From contig JAAOZY010000251.1 in the NCBI GenBank assembly GCA_012274205.1, positions 1 to 12,389 on the forward strand: a stretch of 12,389 nucleotides of DNA. Direction: 5' to 3'. Below are positions 1-7,580 of the stretch, in pieces (the first letter of the stretch is position 1; each line of letters starts with the position of its first letter). Below the pieces are notes generated by a model that saw only the letters and a program-made list of their open reading frames with translations, searched no databases and had not been told where the DNA came from. The DNA comes from Betaproteobacteria bacterium (GTDB lineage Bacteria; Pseudomonadota; Gammaproteobacteria; Burkholderiales; SG8-39). A program made the translations under genes and the position numbers.

Positions 1-414
1 CTCGCCGCCGGAAAGCTGGAAGCCGAGATTCGATTCGCGCTCCTGCAGGCGCGGAAACAGGCGGTACATGTCCGCGAGGCTCCAGCGCGCGGACTTGTTC
101 GGCTTGGCGCTTTTCATGCCGAGGAGCAGGTTTTGCTCCACTGTAAGGGCGGGAAAAATGTCGCGGCTTTCCGGTACATAGCCCAAGCCCTTGTGTGCGA
201 TCTGGTAGGCCTTCAAGCCCAACATCTGCTCGTTGTTGAAGCGCACCGAACCTTCGGCATCGACCTGGCCCATGATGGCTTTGACGGTGGTGGAGCGGCC
301 GACGCCGTTACGGCCGAGCAAACTGACGATTTCGCCCCGGCCCACGTGCAGATGCACACCGTGCAGGATGTGGCTCTTGCCGTAGAACGCGTGCAGGTCC
401 GTGACTTCCAGCAT
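1..414 (-). CDS. livF: LivF-type ABC transporter ATPase, system 1 (3' end outside window)
   Basis: ATP-binding subunit of a HAAT-family (Liv) importer; it should pair with LivG on the inner face of the membrane and drive the LivH/LivM permease. Only the first 138 residues are in the window (the family usually has 230-240). The start is ATG at 412-414, one base after the livG stop, and the N-terminus MLEVTDLHAFYGKSHIL is typical. Visible motifs are the A-loop Tyr11, a Walker A region at residues 34-42 reading GRNGVGRST, and the signature LSGGE at 134-138, the last codons before the edge. Walker B and the H-loop lie outside. The Walker A lysine is replaced by Arg40 (codon CGC, 295-297); the second LivF in this window has the normal GRNGAGKTT. 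I recall similar GVGRST forms in betaproteobacterial LivF proteins but cannot check this here. Last gene of the visible livKHMGF operon. Confidence 0.93.
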   Translation of the reverse strand, partial: MLEVTDLHAFYGKSHILHGVHLHVGRGEIVSLLGRNGVGRSTTVKAIMGQVDAEGSVRFNNEQMLGLKAYQIAHKGLGYVPESRDIFPALTVEQNLLLGMKSAKPNKSARWSLADMYRLFPRLQERESNLGFQLSGGE

Positions 415-415
415 C

Positions 416-1168
416 TCAGTGCGCCTCGGTCCCCAGATACGCTTCCTGTACCGCCTTGTTGCCGCGGATGTTCTCCGGTCTGTCGCTGGCGATCACCTCG
501 CCGTACACCAGCACCGATATCCGGTCGGCGAGATCGAACACCACGCCCATGTCGTGTTCGACCATGATCAGGGTTTTGCCCTGGCTTACTTTGCGGATCA
601 GCTCCACCGCATCGGCGGTCTCGGTGCGGCTCATGCCGGCGGTAGGTTCGTCGAGCAGAATGACTTCGGCGCCGCCCGCGATGGTGATGCCGATTTCGAG
701 CGCGCGTTGCTCGGCATAGGAGAGCACTCCGGCAGGCGTATCGCGGCGGCCCTTCAGGCCGATGGATTCCATGACTTCCTCTGCGCGCAAATTGGCGTCC
801 TTGAGACCACCCAGCCGGTGCCAGAACGAGTATTTGTAGCCCAGTGTCCAGAGTACGGCGCAGCGCACGTTTTCGAACACCGACATGCGCTGGAATATAT
901 TGGTGATCTGGAAGCTGCGCGACAGACCCTTGCGGTTGATCTCGAACGGCTTGAGGCCGGTGATGCTCTCGCCGTTGAGCAGAATCTCGCCGCCCGATAG
1001 CGGGAAGCGCCCGCTGATCAGATTGAACAGGGTTGATTTGCCGGCGCCGTTGGGGCCGATGACCGCGTGACGTTCGCCCTGGGGGATGGCAAGATCGACG
1101 CCGCGGATGATCGCGGTGTTGCCGAACGATTTGCTGACCGACTTCAGCTCGAGGGCGCGCGCGTTCAT
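416..1168 (-). CDS. livG: LivG-type ABC transporter ATPase, system 1
   Basis: ATP-binding subunit (250 aa, normal length) of the first Liv importer, partner of LivF. Walker A GPNGAGKST is at residues 38-46, the Q-loop glutamine at Gln87 (SFQITN), Walker B ILLDEP at 170-175 with catalytic Glu174, and the H-loop EHD at 204-206. The long insert between Q-loop and signature and the C-terminal EAYLG tail are typical of LivG. The signature motif is LSYAEQ (149-154), with Ala152 where LSGGQ-type motifs have the second glycine. In a LivF/LivG heterodimer this signature faces the LivF Walker A that carries Arg40. The ATG at 1166-1168 overlaps the livM stop as ATGA, indicating translational coupling, and the stop is 1 nt before the livF ATG. 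Function is certain at family level; the substrate is unknown. Confidence 0.96.
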   Translation of the reverse strand: MNARALELKSVSKSFGNTAIIRGVDLAIPQGERHAVIGPNGAGKSTLFNLISGRFPLSGGEILLNGESITGLKPFEINRKGLSRSFQITNIFQRMSVFENVRCAVLWTLGYKYSFWHRLGGLKDANLRAEEVMESIGLKGRRDTPAGVLSYAEQRALEIGITIAGGAEVILLDEPTAGMSRTETADAVELIRKVSQGKTLIMVEHDMGVVFDLADRISVLVYGEVIASDRPENIRGNKAVQEAYLGTEAH

Positions 1169-2448
1169 GCCTTGGCCTGCAGGATTTCGGTCTGGATTTC
1201 ACCCAAGATCCGCGCTACCCGCTTGCGCGCCATGTTGAACAGCACCCCGCCGACGACCCATAGCCCGATCGCGACGGCCCAGGGCGGCGCAGCGGCGGCG
1301 TCGAATTGAACGCCGAAGAGATTCATCAAGGTGCCGTCCGCGCTATCGACCGAGATCTTGTAGGTCATTTCGACGGTGAGGATGAGGGCGGCGAGCAGCA
1401 GCAGGCCGCAAGCTCCGGTGGCAAGGTAGTGCGGCGCAACGGGCCTGAAGCGCTTCCGCGCAATTAGCTGGACCTGCATCATGATGAGGCTGGCGATGCC
1501 GCCGGGGGCGTACATCACCATCAGCACGAAGAACAGGCCGAGGTAGAACTGCCATGCATTGGTATAGCCTGAGAGCGCGACCACGAAGAACGTGAAAACG
1601 ACCGCGCCTATGATCGGGCCGAAGAAGAAGCCGATGCCGCCGACGAAGGTCGCGATCAGCACATAGGCCGAACGCAATGCGCCCACGTTTTCGGCAGTGA
1701 CGATCTCGAAGTTGATCATGCTCAGGCCGCCGGCGATCCCGGCGAAGAAGGCCGAAATGATCAGGGTGAACCAGCGCACGCGCTGCGTGTCGTAGCCTAT
1801 GAATTCGGCGCGTTCCGGATTGTCGCGCACGGCGTTGGCGATGCGTCCCAGCGGCGTGTGCGACCAGGCATACATCAATGCCATGGACACCAGGCACCAG
1901 AACGCGATCAGGTAGTAGACCTGCTCGCCCGGGCCGAAGGTAATCCCCAGAAAGGGCTTGCCGATCACCCGGTTGGTGGTGATGCCGCCCTCGCCGCCGA
2001 AGAACTCCTTGAACATCAGCGCGCAGGTGGCCACCAGCTCGCCGATGCCGAGCGTGATCATCGCAAACGTGGTGCCGGAACGCTTGGTCGTGACATAGCC
2101 GAATACCACGCCGAAAAACGCGCCTGCCAGTCCACCGACCAGCGGCATCAGCGATACCGGAATCCAGATATTGCCGCTGGAGGCGAGGTTGAGTGCGTGC
2201 ACCGCAATGTAGGCGCCGAGCCCGGAATAAACCGCGTGTCCGAAGGAGAGCATTCCGCCCTGTCCGAGCAGCATGTTGTAGGACAGCGCGAAAATGATCG
2301 CTACGCCCATTTGCGACATCAGCGTGATCGCAAAGCCCTGGGTGAATATCTGCGGCAGCACTGCCATGGCCAGCGCGGTCAGCCCCCAGATCAGCCAGCG
2401 CGCAAGATTGAGCGGCCGGTAGCGCAGCGTCGACGGGGCGCGCGCCAT
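1165..2448 (-). CDS. livM: LivM-type ABC transporter permease, system 1, with C-terminal extension
   Basis: Inner-membrane permease subunit of the first Liv importer (427 aa). The start is ATG at 2446-2448, overlapping the livH stop as TGATG. The open frame continues upstream to 2553, but that part lies inside livH and reads as non-membrane sequence, so I reject the longer form. Family landmarks are the GQGGMLSFGHA segment (about residues 62-72), the GTTFAMITLGIGE segment (125-137), the cytoplasmic coupling region around RDNPERAEFIGYD (208-220), and hydrophobic helices through about 315. A standard LivM would end near residue 325. This one continues for about 100 residues with two further hydrophobic segments (about 345-360 and 389-405) and a basic C-terminus. 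LivM of system 2 in the same window lacks that tail. Confidence 0.95.
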   Translation of the reverse strand: MARAPSTLRYRPLNLARWLIWGLTALAMAVLPQIFTQGFAITLMSQMGVAIIFALSYNMLLGQGGMLSFGHAVYSGLGAYIAVHALNLASSGNIWIPVSLMPLVGGLAGAFFGVVFGYVTTKRSGTTFAMITLGIGELVATCALMFKEFFGGEGGITTNRVIGKPFLGITFGPGEQVYYLIAFWCLVSMALMYAWSHTPLGRIANAVRDNPERAEFIGYDTQRVRWFTLIISAFFAGIAGGLSMINFEIVTAENVGALRSAYVLIATFVGGIGFFFGPIIGAVVFTFFVVALSGYTNAWQFYLGLFFVLMVMYAPGGIASLIMMQVQLIARKRFRPVAPHYLATGACGLLLLAALILTVEMTYKISVDSADGTLMNLFGVQFDAAAAPPWAVAIGLWVVGGVLFNMARKRVARILGEIQTEILQAKA

Positions 2449-3395
2449 CAGTCCGCTCTTGTTCCGAGGAGGCCTTTGGGCCTGAAGATCAGCATCAGCA
2501 CCAGCAGCAGGTAGGGCAGTACCGGCGCAACCTGCGACAGCTGCAGCTTCCACAGCGAATACAGCGGGGTCTGTGCGGTCACCGCGTAGCCGATGGCGCC
2601 GAGGAAGCCGCTGAGCGACCAGTCGAGGCCGATGGCGAAAGTCTGGATGATGCCGATGAGCAGCGAGGCGAGGAACGCGCCGGCAAGCGAACCCATGCCC
2701 CCGACCACGGCGACCACGAATATGATCGGCCCGAGCGAGGCGGCCATCGACGGCTCGGTGACGAAGGCCACGCCGCCGATCACGCCGGCCAGGCCCGCGA
2801 GCGCAGTGCCGCCGCCGAATACCAGCATGAACACGCGCGGCACATTGTGGCCGAGCGCTTCCGCCATGTGCGGATGGGTGAGCGCGGCCTGGATTACCAG
2901 GCCGATGCGGGTGCGCTTGAGCAGCAGGTAGACCGCGAGCAGCATCAGCAGCGCGACCAGCATCATGAAGCCGCGCATTTTGGGAAAGGCGGTCGAGTAC
3001 ACGGTGAACAAGGGGCCATCGAGAATCTCCGGCACACGGTAGGGAACCGCGGTGAGGCCCCAGATCACTTTCACTATTTCCTCGATGAGATAGGCGAGGC
3101 CGAAGGTGAACAGCAGTTCCGCCACGTGGCCGTATTTATGTACGGTGCGCAGTCCGTAGCGTTCGACTAGAGCTCCGAGAGCGCCGACCACCAGCGGCGC
3201 GACGAAAAGCGCCGGAAAGAAACCGATCTTGAGACCGATCGAGTAGGCGACGTATGCGCCCACCATGTAGAAAGCCGCGTGCGCGAAATTGAGCACGCCC
3301 ATCATGCTGAATATCAGTGTCAGCCCCGAGGACAGCATGAATAGCAGCAGCCCGTAGGACACGCCGTTCAACAGGGAGATGACAAAGAATTCCAT
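2448..3395 (-). CDS. livH: LivH-type ABC transporter permease, system 1
   Basis: Second inner-membrane permease subunit of the first Liv importer (315 aa from the chosen start). The N-terminal MEFFVISLLNGVSYG followed by GLTLIFSMMGVLNFAHA (about residues 24-40) is the LivH hallmark. Hydrophobic helices run through to the C-terminal RPKGLLG (305-311). I choose ATG at 3393-3395 because family members begin there. An in-frame TTG seven codons upstream (3414-3416) is possible but has no ribosome site. The ATG also has only a poor Shine-Dalgarno match (CCGGA). It is separated from livK by a 94-bp spacer with two hairpins, and its stop overlaps the livM ATG. Lower expression than livK would be expected from this layout (inference). 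Confidence 0.94.
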   Translation of the reverse strand: MEFFVISLLNGVSYGLLLFMLSSGLTLIFSMMGVLNFAHAAFYMVGAYVAYSIGLKIGFFPALFVAPLVVGALGALVERYGLRTVHKYGHVAELLFTFGLAYLIEEIVKVIWGLTAVPYRVPEILDGPLFTVYSTAFPKMRGFMMLVALLMLLAVYLLLKRTRIGLVIQAALTHPHMAEALGHNVPRVFMLVFGGGTALAGLAGVIGGVAFVTEPSMAASLGPIIFVVAVVGGMGSLAGAFLASLLIGIIQTFAIGLDWSLSGFLGAIGYAVTAQTPLYSLWKLQLSQVAPVLPYLLLVLMLIFRPKGLLGTRAD

Positions 3396-3422
3396 TCCGG
3401 GGATGCGGGTAGACAAAGCGAA

Positions 3423-3440
3423 GGCCGGGCGAACCCGGCC
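3423..3440 (-). other. Intercistronic hairpin between livK and livH (proximal to livH)
   Basis: A perfect inverted repeat, GGCCGGG-CGAA-CCCGGCC on the plus strand, extendable to 8 bp with A3422/T3441. In the liv mRNA it forms a stable GC stem with a TTCG tetraloop, about 27 nt before the livH ATG. No U-run follows (TTCGCTTTGTC), so it is not a strong intrinsic terminator. Hairpins after the binding-protein gene of import operons are known to protect the upstream mRNA and reduce downstream expression (as in malE-malF); that role is inferred here. Confidence 0.6.
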
Positions 3441-3451
3441 TCCCTTATGCC

Positions 3452-3475
3452 CGGGGCCTCAGCACAGGCGCCCCG
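3452..3475 (-). other. Second intercistronic hairpin downstream of livK
   Basis: Inverted repeat 14 nt after the livK stop codon on the mRNA: CGGGGCCT at 3452-3459 pairs with AGG (3466-3468) and CCCCG (3471-3475), with a two-base bulge and a six-base loop. It lies before the stronger 3423-3440 stem, giving two stem-loops in series in the livK-livH spacer. No poly-U follows. It probably blocks 3' exonucleases or acts as a partial terminator. Confidence 0.4.
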
Positions 3476-3489
3476 TAGCCGCGATCAGC

Positions 3490-4728
3490 TCAGTTCGACC
3501 GCTTCATCTGGCAGGACGTGGGCTGGGTGGCGACGTAGGTCGGGATTACCGCCATGGTCTTCCAGCCGTAGCCGGTCTTCTCCTGGTCGTGTTTGACCGT
3601 CTTGCCGTCTACCTTGACCCACTTGGCGATCGTCAGTTCCTGCTGCGCCTGGTGGTCGGTCTTGCGCATTTCCACTTCGCCGTTGAGGCTTTGCACCTTC
3701 ATGCCCTCGAGTGCCTTGGCCACCTTGGCCGGGTCGGTGGACTTGGTTTCCTTGAACGCCTTGGCAAGATAGGCGATGCCGGTGTAGGTCGCCATCGTAT
3801 AGTAGTCGTCTTTGTACTTCTTATCGTAGCCCATGGCAAAGTCGGCGCCGACGAATTTCGCGTTGTTCACGTTCCAGTAGCCGACGTAGTAAACCTTGTC
3901 TTCCCCGGCCGCGCCCATCGCCGTCGGCACGCCCGTGGTGGCACCGTAGTAGGTATAGAAGTTGACGTTCAGGCCGGCGTCCTTCGCCGCCTTGATCAGC
4001 AGTGCGAGGTCGCTGCCCCAGTTGCCGGTGATGACGGTGTCGGCGCCTGCGGCCTTGATCTTGGCTACGTAGGGCGAGAAATCCTTCACCTGAGCCAGCG
4101 GATGCAGGTCCTCGCCGACGATCTTGATGTCGGGGCGCTTGCGTGCGAGGTATTCCTTTGCTGCGCGGGCCACTGCCTGGCCGAAGGAATAGTTCTGGTT
4201 GATCAGGTAGACCTTCTTGACGTTCTGGTCCTTGGCCAAGTACGAGGTCAAGGCCTCCATCTTCATGTCCGAGTTTGCGTCTATGCGGAAATGCCAGTAG
4301 CTGCACTTGCTGTTGGTCAGGTCCGGGTCAACCGCGGCGTAATTCAGGTAAAGGATTTCCTTCCCGGGATTGCGCGCGTTATACTTGTCCACCGCATCGG
4401 CGAGCGCCAGCGCCACCGAGGAGCCGTTGCCCTGCACGATGTAGCGGATGCCCGCATCCTCCACGCGCTTCAGCACGTTCAGCGATTCCTGCGGCGAAAG
4501 CTTGTTGTCGAAGGGAACGATTTCGAATTTGGGTCCGCCGGCCCAATTCTTCTGATTGGCGGTTTCGGCGACGTACTCCCAGCTATGCAGCTGATTCTGG
4601 CCGACCGGACCGAGCAGGCCCGAGAGCGGGTCGATAAACGCTACTTTGACCGTTTGCGCATGAGCGGAACCGGCGCAAAGCGCCAGAGTTACAAACAATG
4701 CACCGCTGGCGCGTTTGAGATTGAACAT
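3490..4728 (-). CDS. livK: Periplasmic substrate-binding protein of HAAT/Liv importer, system 1
   Basis: Periplasmic receptor (412 aa) that captures the substrate and delivers it to LivH/LivM. A signal peptide is clear: basic MFNLKR, a hydrophobic stretch to about residue 20, then AHA before Gln25 as the likely cleavage site. The mature protein is a type I periplasmic binding fold (Peripla_BP_6-like): VKVAFIDPLSG near the start, the YIVQGNGSSVALA region (96-108), and the second lobe with LINQNYSFGQ (175-184) and DTVITGNWGSD (230-240). The mature part has two cysteines, Cys142 and Cys406 near the C-terminus, which could form a disulfide (inference). The start is ATG at 4726-4728 with a strong AAAGGAGG site (4733-4740). 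It leads the livKHMGF operon, behind the FNR-type box. Ligands of this family include branched amino acids, amides, urea and aromatic acids, so no ligand is assigned. Confidence 0.95.
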   Translation of the reverse strand: MFNLKRASGALFVTLALCAGSAHAQTVKVAFIDPLSGLLGPVGQNQLHSWEYVAETANQKNWAGGPKFEIVPFDNKLSPQESLNVLKRVEDAGIRYIVQGNGSSVALALADAVDKYNARNPGKEILYLNYAAVDPDLTNSKCSYWHFRIDANSDMKMEALTSYLAKDQNVKKVYLINQNYSFGQAVARAAKEYLARKRPDIKIVGEDLHPLAQVKDFSPYVAKIKAAGADTVITGNWGSDLALLIKAAKDAGLNVNFYTYYGATTGVPTAMGAAGEDKVYYVGYWNVNNAKFVGADFAMGYDKKYKDDYYTMATYTGIAYLAKAFKETKSTDPAKVAKALEGMKVQSLNGEVEMRKTDHQAQQELTIAKWVKVDGKTVKHDQEKTGYGWKTMAVIPTYVATQPTSCQMKRSN

Positions 4729-4749
4729 ACTTCCTCCTTTGTTGACGTA

Positions 4750-4765
4750 GCCCCCGAGCGGGGGC
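4750..4765 (-). other. Hairpin in the livK 5' leader
   Basis: GCCCCC-GAGC-GGGGGC, a perfect 6-bp GC stem with a four-base loop, ends about 9 nt upstream of the livK ribosome site on the mRNA. It falls inside the predicted leader of about 120 nt. It could stabilise the 5' end or insulate the ribosome site. A small GC stem of this kind can also arise by chance in such GC-rich DNA. Confidence 0.4.
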
Positions 4766-4854
4766 GATGGCTACTCTTACCTCCGGATATTTGCGCTTCC
4801 CGCCTCGCGCCAGCCGGTGTCCTCGCACAGCGGCCACAGTACGGACAGGTTGCA

Positions 4855-4860
4855 AGTATG
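4855..4860 (-). promoter_or_regulatory. Predicted -10 element of the livK operon promoter
   Basis: Minus-strand CATACT, four of six matches to TATAAT, including the key second A and final T. It would place the start of transcription near 4848, with a leader of about 120 nt to livK. No -35 hexamer lies 17 bp upstream (AAAACA). That is the usual state of class II activator-dependent promoters, and an FNR-type box sits there instead, with 21 bp between box and -10. An alternative is TTGATC (4895-4890) with TGTAAC (4874-4869), but its spacer is only 15 bp. Confidence 0.45.
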
Positions 4861-4881
4861 GATGGCAGGTTACAGCATGTT

Positions 4882-4895
4882 TTGACACAGATCAA
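4882..4895 (-). promoter_or_regulatory. FNR/ANR-type binding box upstream of livK
   Basis: TTGAC-ACAG-ATCAA on the plus strand (TTGAT-CTGT-GTCAA on the minus strand) matches the FNR consensus TTGAT-N4-ATCAA at 9 of 10 defined positions. Its centre (4888.5) lies about 40-41 bp upstream of the start site implied by the CATACT -10, the classic position for class II FNR activation. FNR-family proteins (FNR, ANR, DNR, and AcpR in Azoarcus) activate genes at low oxygen. No regulator gene is in the window, so which protein binds is unknown. Confidence 0.6.
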
Positions 4896-4902
4896 ACGGA
4901 CA

Positions 4903-4915
4903 TGGCGTAGCGCCA
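4903..4915. repeat. Short inverted repeat in the divergent promoter region
   Basis: TGGCG-TAG-CGCCA, a perfect 5-bp inverted repeat with a 3-bp centre, 7 bp to the right of the FNR-type box. It could be an operator for a dimeric repressor, but it is short enough to occur by chance in this GC-rich sequence. Confidence 0.25.
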
Positions 4916-4944
4916 GACTCCGACAAAATAGGTTGTAGCAAACC

Positions 4945-4972
4945 GACCGCGGACCGCGGACCGCGGGCCGCG
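4945..4972. repeat. Heptamer tandem repeat (GACCGCG x3 plus one variant)
   Basis: Four adjacent 7-bp units: GACCGCG three times, then GGCCGCG. Read in another phase they are GCGGACC units. The array lies between the FNR-type box and the predicted promoter of the rightward operon, about 20 bp upstream of its -35. Seven is not a multiple of three or close to the helical turn, so copy-number change would shift the relative face of sites on either side. A related array (GCGTACC-type) lies at 6734-6754. Confidence 0.7.
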
Positions 4973-4992
4973 CCGGCCGCATCGGGCCTTGA

Positions 4993-5021
4993 TTGACACC
5001 GATTCTGCGGCAGGGTAACGT
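4993..5021 (+). promoter_or_regulatory. Sigma70-like promoter of the rightward catabolic operon
   Basis: A perfect -35 TTGACA (4993-4998), a 17-bp spacer and a -10 TAACGT (5016-5021), which keeps the conserved first T, second A and last T. The start site would be near 5028, leaving about 36 nt of leader with GGAG (5053-5056) 7 nt before the ATG at 5064. Position and spacing fit well; the -10 is only 3/6. Confidence 0.55.
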
Positions 5022-5063
5022 CCCCCGTCTGTTGAATTTTTCTGTTTCCATCGGAGAAAAACC

Positions 5064-6728
<1,665 letters not shown>

Positions 6729-6733
6729 GCGCG

Positions 6734-6754
6734 GCGTGCCGCGTACCGCGTACA
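6734..6754. repeat. Heptamer tandem repeat (GCGTACC-type, 3 units)
   Basis: GCGTGCC, GCGTACC and GCGTACA stand in direct succession in the 43-bp gap between the ligase stop and the ATG of the crotonase gene. The unit fits the same pattern, GCG(G/T)(A/G)CC, as the array at 4945-4972. The units are imperfect and few. Confidence 0.5.
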
Positions 6755-6771
6755 AGACCTGCCGAGAGCCC

Positions 6772-7539
6772 ATGAGCCATATACTCAGCCAAACCAAGGA
6801 CGGTGTCGCGCGCATCGAGATCGACCGTCCCGACAAGAAGAATGCGCTCACCGCGGCGATGTACCAGGCGATGGCCGACGCGATCAGGGCGGCGGAGGCC
6901 GACGCCGGCGTGCGCGTGGTGCTGATCCACGGCAAGCCTGACCTGTTCACCGCGGGCAACGACCTGCAGGACTTTCTCGACAATCCGCCGCGCGATGACG
7001 ACCGGCCGGTGTTCCAGTTCCTCTATGGCATCAGCCAGGCGACAAAGCCGATTGTCGCCGCGGTGGCCGGGGCGGCGGTGGGCATAGGTACGACCATGCT
7101 GCTGCATTGCGACCTCGTATACGCCGCCCCGAATGCGCGCCTGCAGCTGCCGTTCGTGAACCTGGGGCTGGTCCCCGAGGCGGCTTCCAGCCTGCTGCTG
7201 CCGGCGCTCGCCGGCTACCAGCGCGCGGCCGAACTGCTGCTGCTGGGCGAACCGTTCAGCGCGCACAAGGCGAAGGAAATCGGGCTGGTCACCGAGGTGG
7301 TGCCCGAGGATCAGCTGTTCGACTTCGCCCTCGCACAGGCGAGAAAGCTGGCAGGCAAGCCGGCCGCGTCGCTGCGCCTGACCAAGCTGCTGATGAAGCA
7401 GGGGCAGGCTGCGGCCGTGGCGCAGCGGATCAAGCTGGAGTCCGACCATTTCGGCGAGCGCCTGAAATCCCCGGAGGCAAAGGAAGCCTTCAATGCATTT
7501 CTGGAGAAACGCAAGCCCGATTTTTCCAAGTTCGGGTGA
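6772..7539 (+). CDS. Crotonase-fold enoyl-CoA isomerase/hydratase family protein (isomerase-like active site)
   Basis: A 255-aa crotonase-family enzyme acting on CoA thioesters. ATG at 6772 is chosen because MSHILSQTKDGVARIEIDRP is a standard family N-terminus; an in-frame GTG at 6736 lies within the heptamer repeat and would add 12 unlike residues. The first oxyanion-hole segment is FTAGNDL (59-65) and the second is AVGIGTTM (102-109). Aligned by eye to rat crotonase, the hydratase glutamates Glu144 and Glu164 become Thr108 and Phe128. Glu136 in GLVPEAASS falls where delta3,delta2-enoyl-CoA isomerases (ECI2, PaaG Asp) carry their catalytic acid. It is therefore probably an isomerase that moves a double bond, not a hydratase. 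The EKRKPDF tail (245-251) is typical. It lies 43 bp after the ligase and 41 bp before the cyclase. Confidence 0.9.
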   Translation: MSHILSQTKDGVARIEIDRPDKKNALTAAMYQAMADAIRAAEADAGVRVVLIHGKPDLFTAGNDLQDFLDNPPRDDDRPVFQFLYGISQATKPIVAAVAGAAVGIGTTMLLHCDLVYAAPNARLQLPFVNLGLVPEAASSLLLPALAGYQRAAELLLLGEPFSAHKAKEIGLVTEVVPEDQLFDFALAQARKLAGKPAASLRLTKLLMKQGQAAAVAQRIKLESDHFGERLKSPEAKEAFNAFLEKRKPDFSKFG

Positions 7540-7580
7540 CGCGGGAATGACGGGGCGCTGCCGCAGGGAGAGCGGCGGAT

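Larger units (their letters stand above)
4729..5063. promoter_or_regulatory. Divergent control region between livK and the acyl-CoA synthetase gene
   Basis: A 335-bp non-coding stretch between two divergently transcribed operons. From left to right it holds the livK ribosome site, a leader hairpin (4750-4765), a predicted livK -10 (4855-4860), an FNR/ANR-type box (4882-4895), a short inverted repeat (4903-4915), a heptamer tandem repeat (4945-4972) and a sigma70-like promoter for the rightward operon (4993-5021). I see no credible small gene or structured RNA such as a riboswitch. Open frames crossing it are antisense extensions of livK and show no family resemblance. Confidence 0.75.

Noticed and set aside
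2449..2553. N-terminally extended start for livM1
   Set aside because: The extra residues lie within livH and do not resemble LivM; the ATG at 2446-2448 overlaps the livH stop as expected for coupled genes.
3396..3416. TTG start adding seven residues to livH1
   Set aside because: No ribosome site and family members begin at MEFF; the TTG is also next to the 3423-3440 hairpin.
4882..4910. TTGACA at 4882-4887 as the -35 of a rightward promoter
   Set aside because: No acceptable -10 lies 16-18 bp downstream (GCGTAG region). The hexamer is better explained as part of the FNR-type box.
3379..4938. A 519-codon open frame on the plus strand antisense to livK
   Set aside because: livK on the other strand has a signal peptide, family motifs and a strong ribosome site. 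The antisense reading has no recognisable domain and arises from third-position GC.
6736..6771. GTG start adding twelve residues to the crotonase
   Set aside because: The added residues are encoded by the heptamer repeat and do not match the family N-terminus.
7540..7560. Sequence CGGGAATGACG after the crotonase stop, like half of a dispersed inverted repeat
   Set aside because: No matching second arm is present nearby, so it cannot be supported as a repeat element.
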